Below are positions 9,057 through 18,442 of a stretch of DNA of 44,567 nt, piece by piece. Position numbers and translations under genes: made by a program. The stretch is taken from positions 1-44,567 of the forward strand of contig JAQUAG010000020.1 in the NCBI GenBank assembly GCA_028687375.1, written 5' to 3'. This DNA comes from Arcobacteraceae bacterium. Its GTDB lineage: Bacteria; Campylobacterota; Campylobacteria; Campylobacterales; Arcobacteraceae. Below the pieces are notes generated by a model. The model saw only the letters and a list, made by a program, of their open reading frames with translations. It was not told the DNA's origin and did no database searches. How positions within the stretch are numbered: position 1 is the stretch's first letter; each line of letters starts with the position of its first letter.

Positions 9057-10631
9057 ATGTTTGAATTGTTGTTTTTTAGAATGAGAGTAGTTCATTGGAT
9101 TGGTATTGTATTATTGATATTAAATGGAACATTTTTGACAAATAATATATATGGGCAGATTGTTCAGTATGTTATTGCACTTGTTATTTTTATTCATGAT
9201 TTTGATGAAAAGATAAATGGTGTCAATAAAATGGTTCAAGTTCAAAAATCATTAGAGACTTTTTTCTTATTTTTAAACAGAAAAAATCAAAAAGCCGAAT
9301 ATATTAAAATAGAATCAAATGATGAATTTGGGCAAATAGCTAAAATGATAAATGAAAATATTGCCCTTATTGAAAAAAAAGTTCATCAAGATAATATATT
9401 TATGCAAGATGCTGGTGAAGTTATGAAAAGAGTTGGAAATGGTTGGTTTTCTCAACATATAGTAGCAAATAGTGATAATCCTGATTTTCAATTTTTAAAG
9501 ACAAATGTAAATAATGCACTTGATAAACTAAAAGGTAATTTTCAAAGTATCAATAAAGTTCTTAGTGAGTATGTAACTTTAGATTACAGAAGAGAATTAA
9601 TCATTGATGGGGTTGAAAAAAATGGAGTTTTTGATGAGTTACTAAGAGACGTAACTCATCTACGAAATGCTATAACAAAGATGTTAGTAGAAAACAAACA
9701 AAATGGTCTCACTCTTGATTTAAGTACAGATATTTTGATAGAAAATGTTCAAATTTTAAGTCAAAATGCAAATCAAGCAGCTAATTCACTTGAGTCTACT
9801 GCTGAATCTATTGATAAAGTCACAAGAAAAATTTCTCAAAGTACACAAACAGTTATCAAAATGGCTGGTTTAGCTTCTAGTGTAACAAATTCAGCACATG
9901 ATGGGCAAAATTTAGCAAATGAGACAACGAAAGCTATGGATGAGATAAATTATGAAGTAAATGCTATCAATGAAGCAATAGCTATCATTGATCAAATATC
10001 TTTTCAAACTAATATCCTTTCTTTAAATGCAGCAGTAGAAGCAGCAACGGCAGGTGAAGCTGGAAAAGGGTTTGCTGTTGTTGCTCAAGAGGTAAGAAAC
10101 CTAGCAAATAGAAGTGCAGATGCTGCAAATGAAATTAAAGCTTTGGTAAGTAATGCAACACAAAAAGCAAATAATGGAAAGAATATAGCTGATAAGATGA
10201 TTGTTGGGTATAGTGAACTTAACGAGAATATTTCTCATACGATAGAATTGATAAAAAATGTGGAAATATCAAGTAAAGAGCAGTTATCTAGTATCAATCA
10301 AATCAATGATGCGATAGCACTTTTAGATAAACAAACACAGCAAAATGCGACAATAGCAAGTGAAACTTATGAGCTTACGGTTGAAACAGATACAATAGCG
10401 AAACTTGTAGTATCAAATGCTGAAGAGAAACAATTTGAAGGGAAAGAAAAAATAGTTGCATCTAAATTAAAATCAACAAGTAAAATACCACAAACTATGC
10501 TTGATAAAGTTCAAAAATCCACAATAGAAACTAAAAAAATAGAAACGACTCCATTAAAGGTGGAAGCTAAAAAAACTATAAAACCAATTGTCCGTGAGAC
10601 AAGTGGTGATGACGAATGGGCAAGTTTCTAA
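9057..10631 (+). CDS. Membrane-anchored chemoreceptor without a periplasmic sensor domain
   Basis: A 524-residue methyl-accepting protein. Two hydrophobic segments near residues 11-28 and 33-48 are separated by only a few residues, so almost nothing is exposed outside the membrane. A HAMP-like region follows ([19 protein letters not shown]), then a second conserved block ([10 protein letters not shown]). The signalling hairpin has the tip [17 protein letters not shown]. The HAMP-to-hairpin portion is clearly related to the receptor at 43667, which has a full periplasmic domain. The C-terminus DDEWASF is shared with the CZB receptor. It may sense from the membrane or cytoplasm (energy or redox state), but no PAS or heme motif is visible. 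AAAGGAAAATTGA precedes ATG 9057. Confidence 0.9.
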   Translation: MFELLFFRMRVVHWIGIVLLILNGTFLTNNIYGQIVQYVIALVIFIHDFDEKINGVNKMVQVQKSLETFFLFLNRKNQKAEYIKIESNDEFGQIAKMINENIALIEKKVHQDNIFMQDAGEVMKRVGNGWFSQHIVANSDNPDFQFLKTNVNNALDKLKGNFQSINKVLSEYVTLDYRRELIIDGVEKNGVFDELLRDVTHLRNAITKMLVENKQNGLTLDLSTDILIENVQILSQNANQAANSLESTAESIDKVTRKISQSTQTVIKMAGLASSVTNSAHDGQNLANETTKAMDEINYEVNAINEAIAIIDQISFQTNILSLNAAVEAATAGEAGKGFAVVAQEVRNLANRSADAANEIKALVSNATQKANNGKNIADKMIVGYSELNENISHTIELIKNVEISSKEQLSSINQINDAIALLDKQTQQNATIASETYELTVETDTIAKLVVSNAEEKQFEGKEKIVASKLKSTSKIPQTMLDKVQKSTIETKKIETTPLKVEAKKTIKPIVRETSGDDEWASF

Positions 10632-10634
10632 TGC

Positions 10635-10680
10635 AATAAGATAAGGTAGTTTTTATTATCTTATCTTATTTTTCAAATTT
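10635..10680 (+). terminator. Terminator after the sensorless chemoreceptor
   Basis: A perfect 11-bp stem (AATAAGATAAG and CTTATCTTATT) around a 14-base loop begins 4 bases after the stop codon. It is followed by TTTCAAATTTTC. The stem is AT-rich but placed as expected. Confidence 0.65.
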
Positions 10681-10692
10681 TCTTTCATTTTT

Positions 10693-10707
10693 GTTACTTT
10701 TAGTAAC
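10693..10707. promoter_or_regulatory. Small palindrome in the acs upstream region
   Basis: GTTACT and AGTAAC form a perfect inverted repeat around TTT, about 75 bases upstream of the acs -10 box. Possible operator; the function is not known. Confidence 0.3.
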
Positions 10708-10737
10708 TTCCTCCTTGTATGATAAGAAGATAAAATC

Positions 10738-10774
10738 AAAATGCTATTAAAATGCTATTTAACCAATTTATAAT
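10738..10774 (+). promoter_or_regulatory. acs promoter with tandem repeat AAATGCTATT
   Basis: Two exact copies of AAATGCTATT start at 10738 and 10749, 11 bp apart (one helical turn). A TATAAT -10 box follows at 10769-10774, 31 bases before the acs start codon. The repeats cover the place of a -35 box, which suggests an activator-dependent promoter of the OmpR/PhoB type. The regulator is unknown. Confidence 0.55.
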
Positions 10775-10805
10775 AAAATCAAATAAAAATTACGGAGAAT
10801 AAACA

Positions 10806-12770
10806 ATGAGCGAAATTTTCGAGCCAAAAAAATCAAGATTTAACAATCCAGCTTTTAAAAATATGTGTGAATACAATGACTTAATGAATGAGTTTAAAGA
10901 GGATTACGAAGCTACTTGGGGGAGATTTGCAAGTGAAAAAATAGAGTGGTTTAAACCGTATGATACTATTTTAGATGAATCAAATGCACCTTTTTATAAA
11001 TGGTTTGTTGGTGGGAAAATGAATGTAGCTCATCAATGTGTTGATAGACACCTTGATACGAAAAAAAATAAAGCAGCTATTATTTTTGAAGGTGATAATG
11101 GAGACCAAAGGATTATCACTTACCGAGAATTAGCATATGAAGTAAATAAAACAGCGAATATGTTCAAAAACCAATTTGATATTAAAAAAGGGGATAGAGT
11201 TGTTGTTTATATGCCAATGATTCCAGAAGCAGCTATAACTATGCTTGCTTGTGCAAAAATTGGAGCTATTCACTCTATTGTTTTTGGTGGATTTAGTGCT
11301 GAAGCTTTAAAAGATAGAATTATTGATGCTGAAGCGAAACTTGTTGTAACGGCTGATGGAGCTTTTAGAAAAGGTACACCATATATGCTTAAACCTGTAG
11401 TTGATGAAGCATTAAAAACTGGATGTGAGTGTGTCAAAAAAGTTTGTATTGTTGAGAGAAATGGTGAAGATATCACTTGGGTAGCTGGAAGAGATTATAG
11501 CTATAATGAACTTATTAAGTATGAATCAAGTAAATGTGAGCCAGAGATGATGGATAGTGAAGACCCGCTATTTTTACTTTATACTTCAGGAAGTACAGGA
11601 AAACCAAAAGGGGTTCAACATAGCAGTGCTGGATATATTCTTTGGGCTCAAATGACTATGGAGTGGGTATTTGACATCAAAGACAACGATACTTATTGGT
11701 GTACAGCGGATGTTGGTTGGATTACAGGGCATACGTATATTGTTTATGGACCATTAGCTGCTGGTGCAACTACAGTGATGTTTGAAGGAGTACCTACTTT
11801 CCCAGATGCTGGAAGATGTTGGAAAATGATTGAAGAGTATAAAATTAATCAATTTTATACTGCACCAACAGCAATTAGAATGCTTCATAAAATGGGTGCA
11901 GACGAACCAGCTAAATATGATTTAAGCTCTTTAAGAATTCTTGGAACTGTTGGTGAGCCTATTGATCCACCAGCATGGAAATGGTACTATGAAGAAGTTG
12001 GTGGAAGCCAATGTTCAATTGTTGATACATACTGGCAAACAGAAACAGGTGGACATATGATATCTCCACTTCCCGCAGCTACTCCAATCAAACCAGCTTG
12101 CGCAACATTTCCACTGCCTGGAATTATGGCTGAGATTATCGATGCTGATGGAACACCAACTGAAATTGGTGAGAAAGGTTTTATGTGTATCACAAAACCT
12201 TGGCCATCTATGATTAGAAATATTTGGGGAGATAGTGAAAGATTTGTAAAATCTTATTTTGGAGATTGTAAAAAAGATGGAAAACCTGTCTATTTTACAG
12301 GAGATGGTGCTATGATGAGTGAAGATAAATATATCACAATCACAGGACGAACTGATGATGTTATCAATGTTTCAGGGCATAGAATGGGAACAGCAGAAGT
12401 TGAATCAGCTATCAAAAAACATCCAAATGTAGCTGCAGTTGCAGTTGTCGGAAAACCGCATGATATTAAAGGTGAAGGAATTTTTGCTTATATTGTTTTA
12501 AAAGCAGTTGCAACACAAGAAGCAGACCAAACGGCTGATGAACTTGAACTTTCAAAAGAGATAAATAAAATCATCAAAAATGAAATTGGAGCTATTGCAC
12601 TTTGTGATGAAATGGCATTTGTTCCTGATCTTCCAAAAACAAGAAGTGGAAAAATTATGAGACGAATTTTACGAAGTATCGTAAAAGGGGAAGCTATCAC
12701 TCAAGATACTTCTACACTTGAAGATCCATCAATTGTTGGGAAAATAGAAAGCATTGTAAGAGGAGCGTAA
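10806..12770 (+). CDS. acs: Acetyl-CoA synthetase (AMP-forming)
   Basis: Activates acetate with ATP and CoA to acetyl-CoA through acetyl-AMP. At 654 residues it has the normal full length. Adenylation motifs are intact: [20 protein letters not shown] (P-loop), [20 protein letters not shown], the YFTGDGA and [16 protein letters not shown] hinge, and the C-terminal [11 protein letters not shown]. The lysine in that last motif is the site acetylated in other Acs proteins. The gene is monocistronic between a repeat-bearing promoter and a terminator. A DUF294/exonuclease pair, which often travels with acs, lies 4.4 kb upstream. Confidence 0.98.
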   Translation: MSEIFEPKKSRFNNPAFKNMCEYNDLMNEFKEDYEATWGRFASEKIEWFKPYDTILDESNAPFYKWFVGGKMNVAHQCVDRHLDTKKNKAAIIFEGDNGDQRIITYRELAYEVNKTANMFKNQFDIKKGDRVVVYMPMIPEAAITMLACAKIGAIHSIVFGGFSAEALKDRIIDAEAKLVVTADGAFRKGTPYMLKPVVDEALKTGCECVKKVCIVERNGEDITWVAGRDYSYNELIKYESSKCEPEMMDSEDPLFLLYTSGSTGKPKGVQHSSAGYILWAQMTMEWVFDIKDNDTYWCTADVGWITGHTYIVYGPLAAGATTVMFEGVPTFPDAGRCWKMIEEYKINQFYTAPTAIRMLHKMGADEPAKYDLSSLRILGTVGEPIDPPAWKWYYEEVGGSQCSIVDTYWQTETGGHMISPLPAATPIKPACATFPLPGIMAEIIDADGTPTEIGEKGFMCITKPWPSMIRNIWGDSERFVKSYFGDCKKDGKPVYFTGDGAMMSEDKYITITGRTDDVINVSGHRMGTAEVESAIKKHPNVAAVAVVGKPHDIKGEGIFAYIVLKAVATQEADQTADELELSKEINKIIKNEIGAIALCDEMAFVPDLPKTRSGKIMRRILRSIVKGEAITQDTSTLEDPSIVGKIESIVRGA

Positions 12771-12782
12771 GCTCTCCTTTTT
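12761..12782 (+). terminator. Short GC-rich hairpin overlapping the acs stop codon
   Basis: AGGAGC and GCTCTCCT can pair with one bulged base around GTAA, which contains the acs stop codon. TTTTT follows. It is short but well placed for ending acs, and the next gene is convergent. Confidence 0.5.
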
Positions 12783-12810
12783 CAAATCAAATATATTCTC
12801 CTTAAAACTA

Positions 12811-13782
12811 TTATTCTTCAGCTAATATCTGTACTTTCTCATCAATAAGTTCTACATAAAGTTCTTTTGACCCCTTAAAATGGTAATTCTTTGTTGAATA
12901 TGTTTGGTAATATTTAATTTTAAAAATAGCTTTTTTTTCTTCATTTGGATAGGGGATAACATTAATATCTTTGAACATTATCTGTTTTTCCTCATTTTTA
13001 TCAAAAATAGATTTTTTATAAGCTTTAAATTTTTCAAAATTAGTCCCATCAGTTTTTTGAAAATTTGGTGAATAATAAGAGATATAGTTATCAAAATCTC
13101 CATTTTTCCATACTTCTTTCCAAGAATAAAAGTTACTTAAAACTTTTGCTATATTCTCTTTTGAATTATTTTCATCAATAGCATCATCTCTAATAATGAG
13201 TAAAGAATTATCAATATCGATAGTTTGTTCAAGGGTAGTAAGTTTGTCATTATCAAGGGCAATACAACCTTTTGTGTATGGGTCTCTATTGCCATTAAAT
13301 GGAACACCATGTATCCAAATGCCATTTCCTGTTTTTCTATTAATTTTGTCAAAAGTATTTGGATAACTTGTTACAAGTGCAAGTGGACCATAAAATTGAT
13401 CTAGTTTTGTTAATTTTTCAACTAAATCATAAGCACCAATAGGAGTTCGTAAATCTCCTTCTGATAATTTTGCACCAGTATTTTTTCCAGTGAGGACTGA
13501 AGATTCAAAAACTTTTTGTTTTTTATGGGTATTATTTTTAAAAATATCAATCTTTTTCATTAAAGAATCACATACAAGAAGATAATCAACAGATTCATAA
13601 TAACCATCTGAGACATCTTTGTCTTTTAAATAGTTAAGCCAAAAATCTTTATAAGTTAACTCTTTTTCTAATTGATTTTGAACATAATCTATACCTTTTT
13701 CTTTATAAAGATTAGCATATTCATAGGATGCAAATAGATGAGTTGAAATGACAGATAATAGTAGATAAATATTGATTTTCAC
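12811..13782 (-). CDS. csd6: Periplasmic YkuD-domain peptidoglycan enzyme, Csd6/Pgp2-like
   Basis: A 323-residue exported protein. It has a signal peptide (INIYLLLSVISTHLFA), a helical N-domain, and a YkuD catalytic domain with WIHGVPFNG and TKGCIAL (catalytic Cys near residue 171). The C-terminal domain of about 110 residues looks NTF2-like (WKEVWKNGDFDNYISYYS). This three-part layout is that of H. pylori Csd6 and C. jejuni Pgp2, which trim peptidoglycan tripeptides to dipeptides as LD-carboxypeptidases and set helical shape. The start is GTG at 13782 with TGGGAA upstream. It is divergent from the Csd3-like gene with 71 bp between, an arrangement that supports a joint role in cell-wall shaping. 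An ordinary L,D-transpeptidase is the alternative. Confidence 0.85.
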   Translation of the reverse strand: MKINIYLLLSVISTHLFASYEYANLYKEKGIDYVQNQLEKELTYKDFWLNYLKDKDVSDGYYESVDYLLVCDSLMKKIDIFKNNTHKKQKVFESSVLTGKNTGAKLSEGDLRTPIGAYDLVEKLTKLDQFYGPLALVTSYPNTFDKINRKTGNGIWIHGVPFNGNRDPYTKGCIALDNDKLTTLEQTIDIDNSLLIIRDDAIDENNSKENIAKVLSNFYSWKEVWKNGDFDNYISYYSPNFQKTDGTNFEKFKAYKKSIFDKNEEKQIMFKDINVIPYPNEEKKAIFKIKYYQTYSTKNYHFKGSKELYVELIDEKVQILAEE

Positions 13783-13813
13783 GAAATTCCCAAAACTTTA
13801 AGATGGGGGATTG

Positions 13814-13819
13814 TATAAT
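13814..13819 (+). promoter_or_regulatory. -10 box for the Csd3-like gene
   Basis: TATAAT preceded by TTG lies 34 bases before the start codon in the 71-base divergent region. The same AT-rich stretch read on the minus strand gives TATTATAC, which could serve the Csd6-like gene. Confidence 0.5.
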
Positions 13820-13853
13820 ATAAATCATAAAATAATAATCAAAAAAGGTCAAA

Positions 13854-15032
13854 ATGTTTAAAATTTTAATAGTTATTTTTTGTTTATTTGGATTTGCTTT
13901 TGCAGGAACAAATGAAGATCTTGAGTGGAGCAAGGGGGAAAGTTTTCTCTCTTTCTTAACGAAATACAAAATAAATAAAGATATCTATTTTAATCTATCA
14001 AAAACAGATAAAGAGCTTTGTACAGAGATAGAAGCTGGTGCTGAGTATAGACTCATTTTAGCCGACAATGGCTCACTGTTACATGCCTTGATACCTATTA
14101 GTGAAGAGATGCAAATCCATCTTTATCGAGCTGCTAATAATATTGATTATATTCTTGATATTATCCCTGTTATCTATGACACTAGAACAGAACTGTTGAC
14201 CTTTAATCTCGAATCTTCACCATATCAAGATATAGTGAATCTTACTAAAAATAAACAACTTGCAAATGAATTTATTAAAGCATTTCAAAAATCTGTAAAT
14301 TTTAAAAAAGTGCATAAAGATGATATTGTAGCTATTAAATATGAACAAAAAATTCGTTTAGGGAAATATTATGGTACACCTGTCGTACTTGGAGCATTTG
14401 TCCGATTAAAGCATCAAGAGGATAAATATGTTTTTCAAAATCTTGATGAGGGTGTTTTTTATGATGATAGTGGAAAAAGTTTGACAGGTGTTCTTTTTAA
14501 GGTGCCATTGAATTATAAAAGAATATCAAGTATTTTTACATACAAAAGATATCATCCTGTGTTAAAAATATATAGAGCACATCTTGGAGTTGATTTTGCA
14601 GCACCTATGGGAACCAAAGTATGGTCAACAGGAAATGGTAAAATATCTTTTTTTGGTAGAAAAGGTGGATATGGAAATGTAATTATTGTAAATCATGAAG
14701 GTGGATTCAAATCGTTATATGGGCATCTTTCAGCTTTTAATAAAAAATTTCGTTCTGGTTCAACAGTTAAGCAAGGCGATATTTTAGGATATGTTGGAAC
14801 AAGTGGGGTAAGTAGTGGACCACATCTACATTTTGGAATGTATAAGAATGTTAGAGCAATGGATCCTATGAAAATACTAAGTTCTTCAAAAAAATCACTT
14901 TCTGGAAAAGCTAGAAAAACATTTATGGCAAATGTAACAATGATTAAAAAAGAGTTAGAAAATGCGTTAAAAAATGGACAAGTACCGTTTAAATTAGAAA
15001 GCATTCCTCTTTATTCTAAACTAAAAAAATAA
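13854..15032 (+). CDS. csd3: Periplasmic M23 metallopeptidase, Csd3/HdpA-like
   Basis: A 392-residue exported zinc peptidase. It starts with a signal peptide (FKILIVIFCLFGFAFA). Two N-terminal regions before about residue 230 resemble the inhibitory and middle domains of H. pylori Csd3. The LytM/M23 domain shows all ligands: HLGVDFAAPMGTKV (His and Asp), LYGHLSAF, and GPHLHFGMY with the HxH pair. A helical tail of about 60 residues follows. Csd3 is a DD-carboxypeptidase and endopeptidase that relaxes crosslinks to permit curvature; the length here is close to the 403 residues I recall for it. It is divergent from the Csd6-like gene and convergent with fliH. Confidence 0.87.
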   Translation: MFKILIVIFCLFGFAFAGTNEDLEWSKGESFLSFLTKYKINKDIYFNLSKTDKELCTEIEAGAEYRLILADNGSLLHALIPISEEMQIHLYRAANNIDYILDIIPVIYDTRTELLTFNLESSPYQDIVNLTKNKQLANEFIKAFQKSVNFKKVHKDDIVAIKYEQKIRLGKYYGTPVVLGAFVRLKHQEDKYVFQNLDEGVFYDDSGKSLTGVLFKVPLNYKRISSIFTYKRYHPVLKIYRAHLGVDFAAPMGTKVWSTGNGKISFFGRKGGYGNVIIVNHEGGFKSLYGHLSAFNKKFRSGSTVKQGDILGYVGTSGVSSGPHLHFGMYKNVRAMDPMKILSSSKKSLSGKARKTFMANVTMIKKELENALKNGQVPFKLESIPLYSKLKK

Positions 15033-15056
15033 AATTTTAAGGTAAATAATTTTATT
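15028..15056. terminator. Weak AT hairpin between csd3 and fliH
   Basis: AATAAAATT and AATTTTATT form a perfect 9-bp AT stem overlapping the csd3 stop codon, between convergent genes. No GC pairs support it, so its strength is doubtful. Confidence 0.3.
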
Positions 15057-15076
15057 CTAAAAGAAGTTTTTATTTA

Positions 15077-15733
15077 TTAGAGAAATGTATCAAGAGATTC
15101 TAAAATAGTTTGTACTTTTGCTTCTATATTTCCATCAAAGTTTCCTAAATCACTTGCTATTACAACTCCACCTGGAGTTACATTTGGATCCTCTTGAATT
15201 TGAATAAAACTTTCTAAGTTAAGTTCATTTTTAAGTGTTATATAGTCTTTAGGATTAAGATGAATTGTAATTTTTGAAGCCGTTTTGATTTTATTTAATA
15301 TATTGGTGATAGTTATTCTCGCAATATTTGCAGATTGTTCACCAATTTCAACACCAATAATTTTTTTAGCAATTGACATAGAAGTTTTAAGTATTTTTGT
15401 TTCTAATTGAAAAGTAGCTTGTTCAAAAAATGTAGCATAATTTTTTAGGTCTTTGAGTGCTTGAACTATCTGTTTATCAAAATCTCTAGCACTCACTCCA
15501 TTGTTTTCTATATTTGTTACTTTTGCATCTAATTGAGCAATATATTGAGTTAATTTTTGAACTTCCATTAAAACTGGATCAATATTACCATTGATAGATT
15601 TGTCATTAAGTGTTGAAACACTTTTCATCTGAGGATTTTGTGTAGCTGAACTATTTAAAAATGTTCCAAGAGTATAAGGCTCTATTGTTGAAGCTGATAC
15701 TATTTTTGCAGATGAATTAACATTGTTATTCAT
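15077..15733 (-). CDS. fliH: Flagellar assembly protein FliH
   Basis: A 218-residue negative regulator and tether of the flagellar export ATPase FliI. An N-terminal low-complexity region leads into a coiled-coil middle (VQKLTQYIAQLDAKVTNIENN and ATFFEQATFQLETKILKTSMSIAKKIIG). The C-terminal domain has IHLNPKDYITLKNEL and DPNVTPGGVVIASDLGNFDG, as in the FliH/HrpE family. It is the last gene of the operon running from cheY and starts 2 bp after fliG. No strong terminator is seen after it. Confidence 0.9.
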   Translation of the reverse strand: MNNNVNSSAKIVSASTIEPYTLGTFLNSSATQNPQMKSVSTLNDKSINGNIDPVLMEVQKLTQYIAQLDAKVTNIENNGVSARDFDKQIVQALKDLKNYATFFEQATFQLETKILKTSMSIAKKIIGVEIGEQSANIARITITNILNKIKTASKITIHLNPKDYITLKNELNLESFIQIQEDPNVTPGGVVIASDLGNFDGNIEAKVQTILESLDTFL

Positions 15734-15735
15734 TA

Positions 15736-16743
15736 TTATTCACCCATTTCTCTTTCAATTTGACCATTTTCAATTAATTTTTGTGCAACAGCTAACATTT
15801 TTCTTTGAGCTGCTTCAACATCTTTTGGTTTTACACGGCTAAGCATTTCAAATTCCTCTTTAAATCTATCTTTTGCTCTTTGACTCATTGAACTAGCAAC
15901 AGTATCAATATCCTCTTGAGGAGATCCTTTAAGTGCAACAGCTAAATCTGCAGCATCAACTTCTGCTAAAATTTTCATCATATCTTGAGCTTCAAGTTTG
16001 AGCATATCTTCAAATACGAACATATTGTCTTTAATATTTTTAGAAAGTTCAGAATCTAATCCATTGATACTTGTAAGGATAGCTTGAGATTTTGGTCCCA
16101 TTCTGTTAAGCATATCAGCAACAACTTTTACTCCACCAACTTGTGTAATATGTGAAAGGAGAGATTCAAGTTTTTTCTCTAAAACCATCGACATTGTTCT
16201 TACAACTTCAGGGCTTACATCTTTAATTGTAGCCATTTGCATAGTAACTTTTACTTTCACATCAGGATGGAGTGTTTCAAGGAGTTCAGCTGCTTGTGCT
16301 GGATCCATATGCGATAAGATTACAGCCATAGTTTGTGGAGATTCATCTTTAATGAAATCTGCTAATTGTTTTGGATTAATATTTTCAAGGTATGCAAAAG
16401 ATGCTTTGGCTTCAGCTAATTGTGCTAATTTAGATAAGACTGAATCTGCTTCTGCTTTACCTAAAGATTTATACAGCAAATCTTTTGCATATTCAAAACC
16501 ACCAGATGTTATAAAGGCATTAGATTTTGTAAAGATATAAAACTCATCAAGTATCGCTAAAGAGGTATCTTTATCAATAGCTGAAAGTTGTGTAATTGCT
16601 GTTGAAATTTGTTCTACAAGGGCAAGTGGAAGATTTTGAAATATTTTAACAGTAGCTTCTTCTCCCATCAAAACACAAAACATAGCAATTCTATCAAGCA
16701 TAGAAATACCATTTAGTACTTCATGATTTACCTCTTTAACCAT
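15736..16743 (-). CDS. fliG: Flagellar motor switch protein FliG
   Basis: A 335-residue C-ring protein that turns stator force into rotation. N-, middle and C-domains are all recognisable: LDRIAMFCVLMGEEATVKIFQ at the start (contact with FliF), the armadillo-like middle with ESPQTMAVILSHMDPAQAAELLE (EHPQ-like patch), and the C-terminal SMSQRAKDRFKEEFEML torque helix with charged residues. The length is typical. Its start overlaps the end of fliF by 8 bp, so translation is probably coupled, which suits proteins that join MS ring to C ring. Confidence 0.96.
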   Translation of the reverse strand: MVKEVNHEVLNGISMLDRIAMFCVLMGEEATVKIFQNLPLALVEQISTAITQLSAIDKDTSLAILDEFYIFTKSNAFITSGGFEYAKDLLYKSLGKAEADSVLSKLAQLAEAKASFAYLENINPKQLADFIKDESPQTMAVILSHMDPAQAAELLETLHPDVKVKVTMQMATIKDVSPEVVRTMSMVLEKKLESLLSHITQVGGVKVVADMLNRMGPKSQAILTSINGLDSELSKNIKDNMFVFEDMLKLEAQDMMKILAEVDAADLAVALKGSPQEDIDTVASSMSQRAKDRFKEEFEMLSRVKPKDVEAAQRKMLAVAQKLIENGQIEREMGE

Positions 16744-18424
16744 TTGTTTTTCCTTGCTTTTTCAGTTTTTTATCACCTTCTGTTAATAATAATTCAATCA
16801 TTTTAGCTATATCAGCTGGATGATTATTTATTTGAGAATCAAGCTCTTCAACTAAAACTTCGTACTGTGCAGCTGTTTCTTTATCTAAGCCGTCAATATT
16901 CCCTAATATCTGATTTCTAATTTTATTTTTTAATTTATTTTTTTCTACATTTGGATTGAATGATTCATAATCAAAATCTTCTTCAGCCATACCGACTTGT
17001 TCTTTTCTAGTTCCACTACCAGTCCCACCTGAAGTATCAATACCATTTGAGGCAATAAATTTTTTATAAAAAATAAATAATAAAATAGCACTAATAAGAT
17101 ATTGGATATATTCTCCATAATCTTGAATCATTGATTTTGCAGCCATTGAAGGTAGTGAACTTGCATCATTTGTAGCATTTATATCAGATGTGATAAACTT
17201 AAAAGCTTCAACTGAAACTTTGTCTCCTCTTGTGATATTAACACCAATCCCATCTTCAACAATTGTTTTTAATTGAGCTAAAAAAGCTTCTTTGTCTGTA
17301 ATTTTATCTAAAATAGTAGAATCAAATGTAACAGCTGCTTGAATTTTATCTACTTTTGCAAAAGCATTGTCTTTCTCTTTTATAATTTTTTTAGAAATCT
17401 CATAATTGACAATATTTTTGTTTTCCTCTGTTGATGCTTTTGATTTAGTTGCTGCTGCATCTTCATTTGGGTTTTGTATATTACTTTGAACACCAGGAAC
17501 ACCAGCCTTATCTTTGTCTTTTTCTTCTTTGTTAGAAGTGGCTTCTGTTGTTTCTTGGCTTCTTATAGTTCCTTCTGGCTCAAAAATCTCTTGTTCTACA
17601 AGTTGATTTTTAAAATCTAATGATATTGTAACTCTTGCAATTACTTTATTGCCACCAATAAATGGTTCAAGAAGTGCAATAATTTTCTCTTCATAATCTT
17701 TTTCTAGTTTCTTTTTATATTTTTCATGAGATTGATATTTCATATTATCCATATCATCTTCATTTTTCTCAAGCATTGAACCATCTTGATCTATAAGTTT
17801 TATATTTTCAGGTTTCAAATTTGGAACGGCAGAAGAGATGAAATTTTTTATCCCTTCTATTTGTCTTTGAGTTAGTGTAATTCCAGGTTTTAAACTTAGA
17901 ACAGCTGATGCAGTCGGATCTGTTTTTGTCTCTGTAAAAACAGATTCTTTTGGAATGGCTATTTTTACTGTTGCAGAAATTACACCATAAAGAGATTCAA
18001 GGGAACGACTAAGTTCCCCCTCTGTTGCTCTGAGATATTTTACATTATTTTCGAAATTCGTTGAACCAAGTGAACTTTTATCGAAAATTTCCCAACCAGT
18101 GTGTTTATTTGTTACTGCTTCACTTGTTACAAGCTTGATTTTTGCAATATTGATATTTTCTTTATTAGTTTTAAGTGTTAAATTGTCTCCATTCCCCACG
18201 ATTGAAAAAGGTATCCCTGCAGCTTCTAGTTCACTTGTCGCTAACATTATTTGATTTTTTGTAAGATTTGTAGCAATTGTAAAATTTAATTTTTCATCAT
18301 TTGATTTAAGATTTGAATAGATTAATAATCCAATCAAAAAAACAAATAGAATTGAAAAACCACCTATAATTACAGCTCTTTGACCTGCATTAAGATTATT
18401 TATAAACTTAAAAATTTGATCCAT
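16736..18424 (-). CDS. fliF: Flagellar MS-ring protein FliF
   Basis: A 562-residue membrane ring protein and the base of flagellar assembly. One membrane helix lies near residues 19-38 and another near 435-455 (YIQYLISAILLFIFYKKFI). Between them is the periplasmic ring-building region with GWEIFDKSSLGSTNFENNVKY and LRATEGELSRSLESL, both strong FliF signatures. The cytoplasmic tail after the second helix is the FliG-binding part and overlaps fliG by 8 bp at the gene level. The operon neighbours are flgB upstream and fliG downstream. Confidence 0.96.
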   Translation of the reverse strand: MDQIFKFINNLNAGQRAVIIGGFSILFVFLIGLLIYSNLKSNDEKLNFTIATNLTKNQIMLATSELEAAGIPFSIVGNGDNLTLKTNKENINIAKIKLVTSEAVTNKHTGWEIFDKSSLGSTNFENNVKYLRATEGELSRSLESLYGVISATVKIAIPKESVFTETKTDPTASAVLSLKPGITLTQRQIEGIKNFISSAVPNLKPENIKLIDQDGSMLEKNEDDMDNMKYQSHEKYKKKLEKDYEEKIIALLEPFIGGNKVIARVTISLDFKNQLVEQEIFEPEGTIRSQETTEATSNKEEKDKDKAGVPGVQSNIQNPNEDAAATKSKASTEENKNIVNYEISKKIIKEKDNAFAKVDKIQAAVTFDSTILDKITDKEAFLAQLKTIVEDGIGVNITRGDKVSVEAFKFITSDINATNDASSLPSMAAKSMIQDYGEYIQYLISAILLFIFYKKFIASNGIDTSGGTGSGTRKEQVGMAEEDFDYESFNPNVEKNKLKNKIRNQILGNIDGLDKETAAQYEVLVEELDSQINNHPADIAKMIELLLTEGDKKLKKQGKTNG

Positions 18425-18442
18425 ATATAAATATTATCCTAA

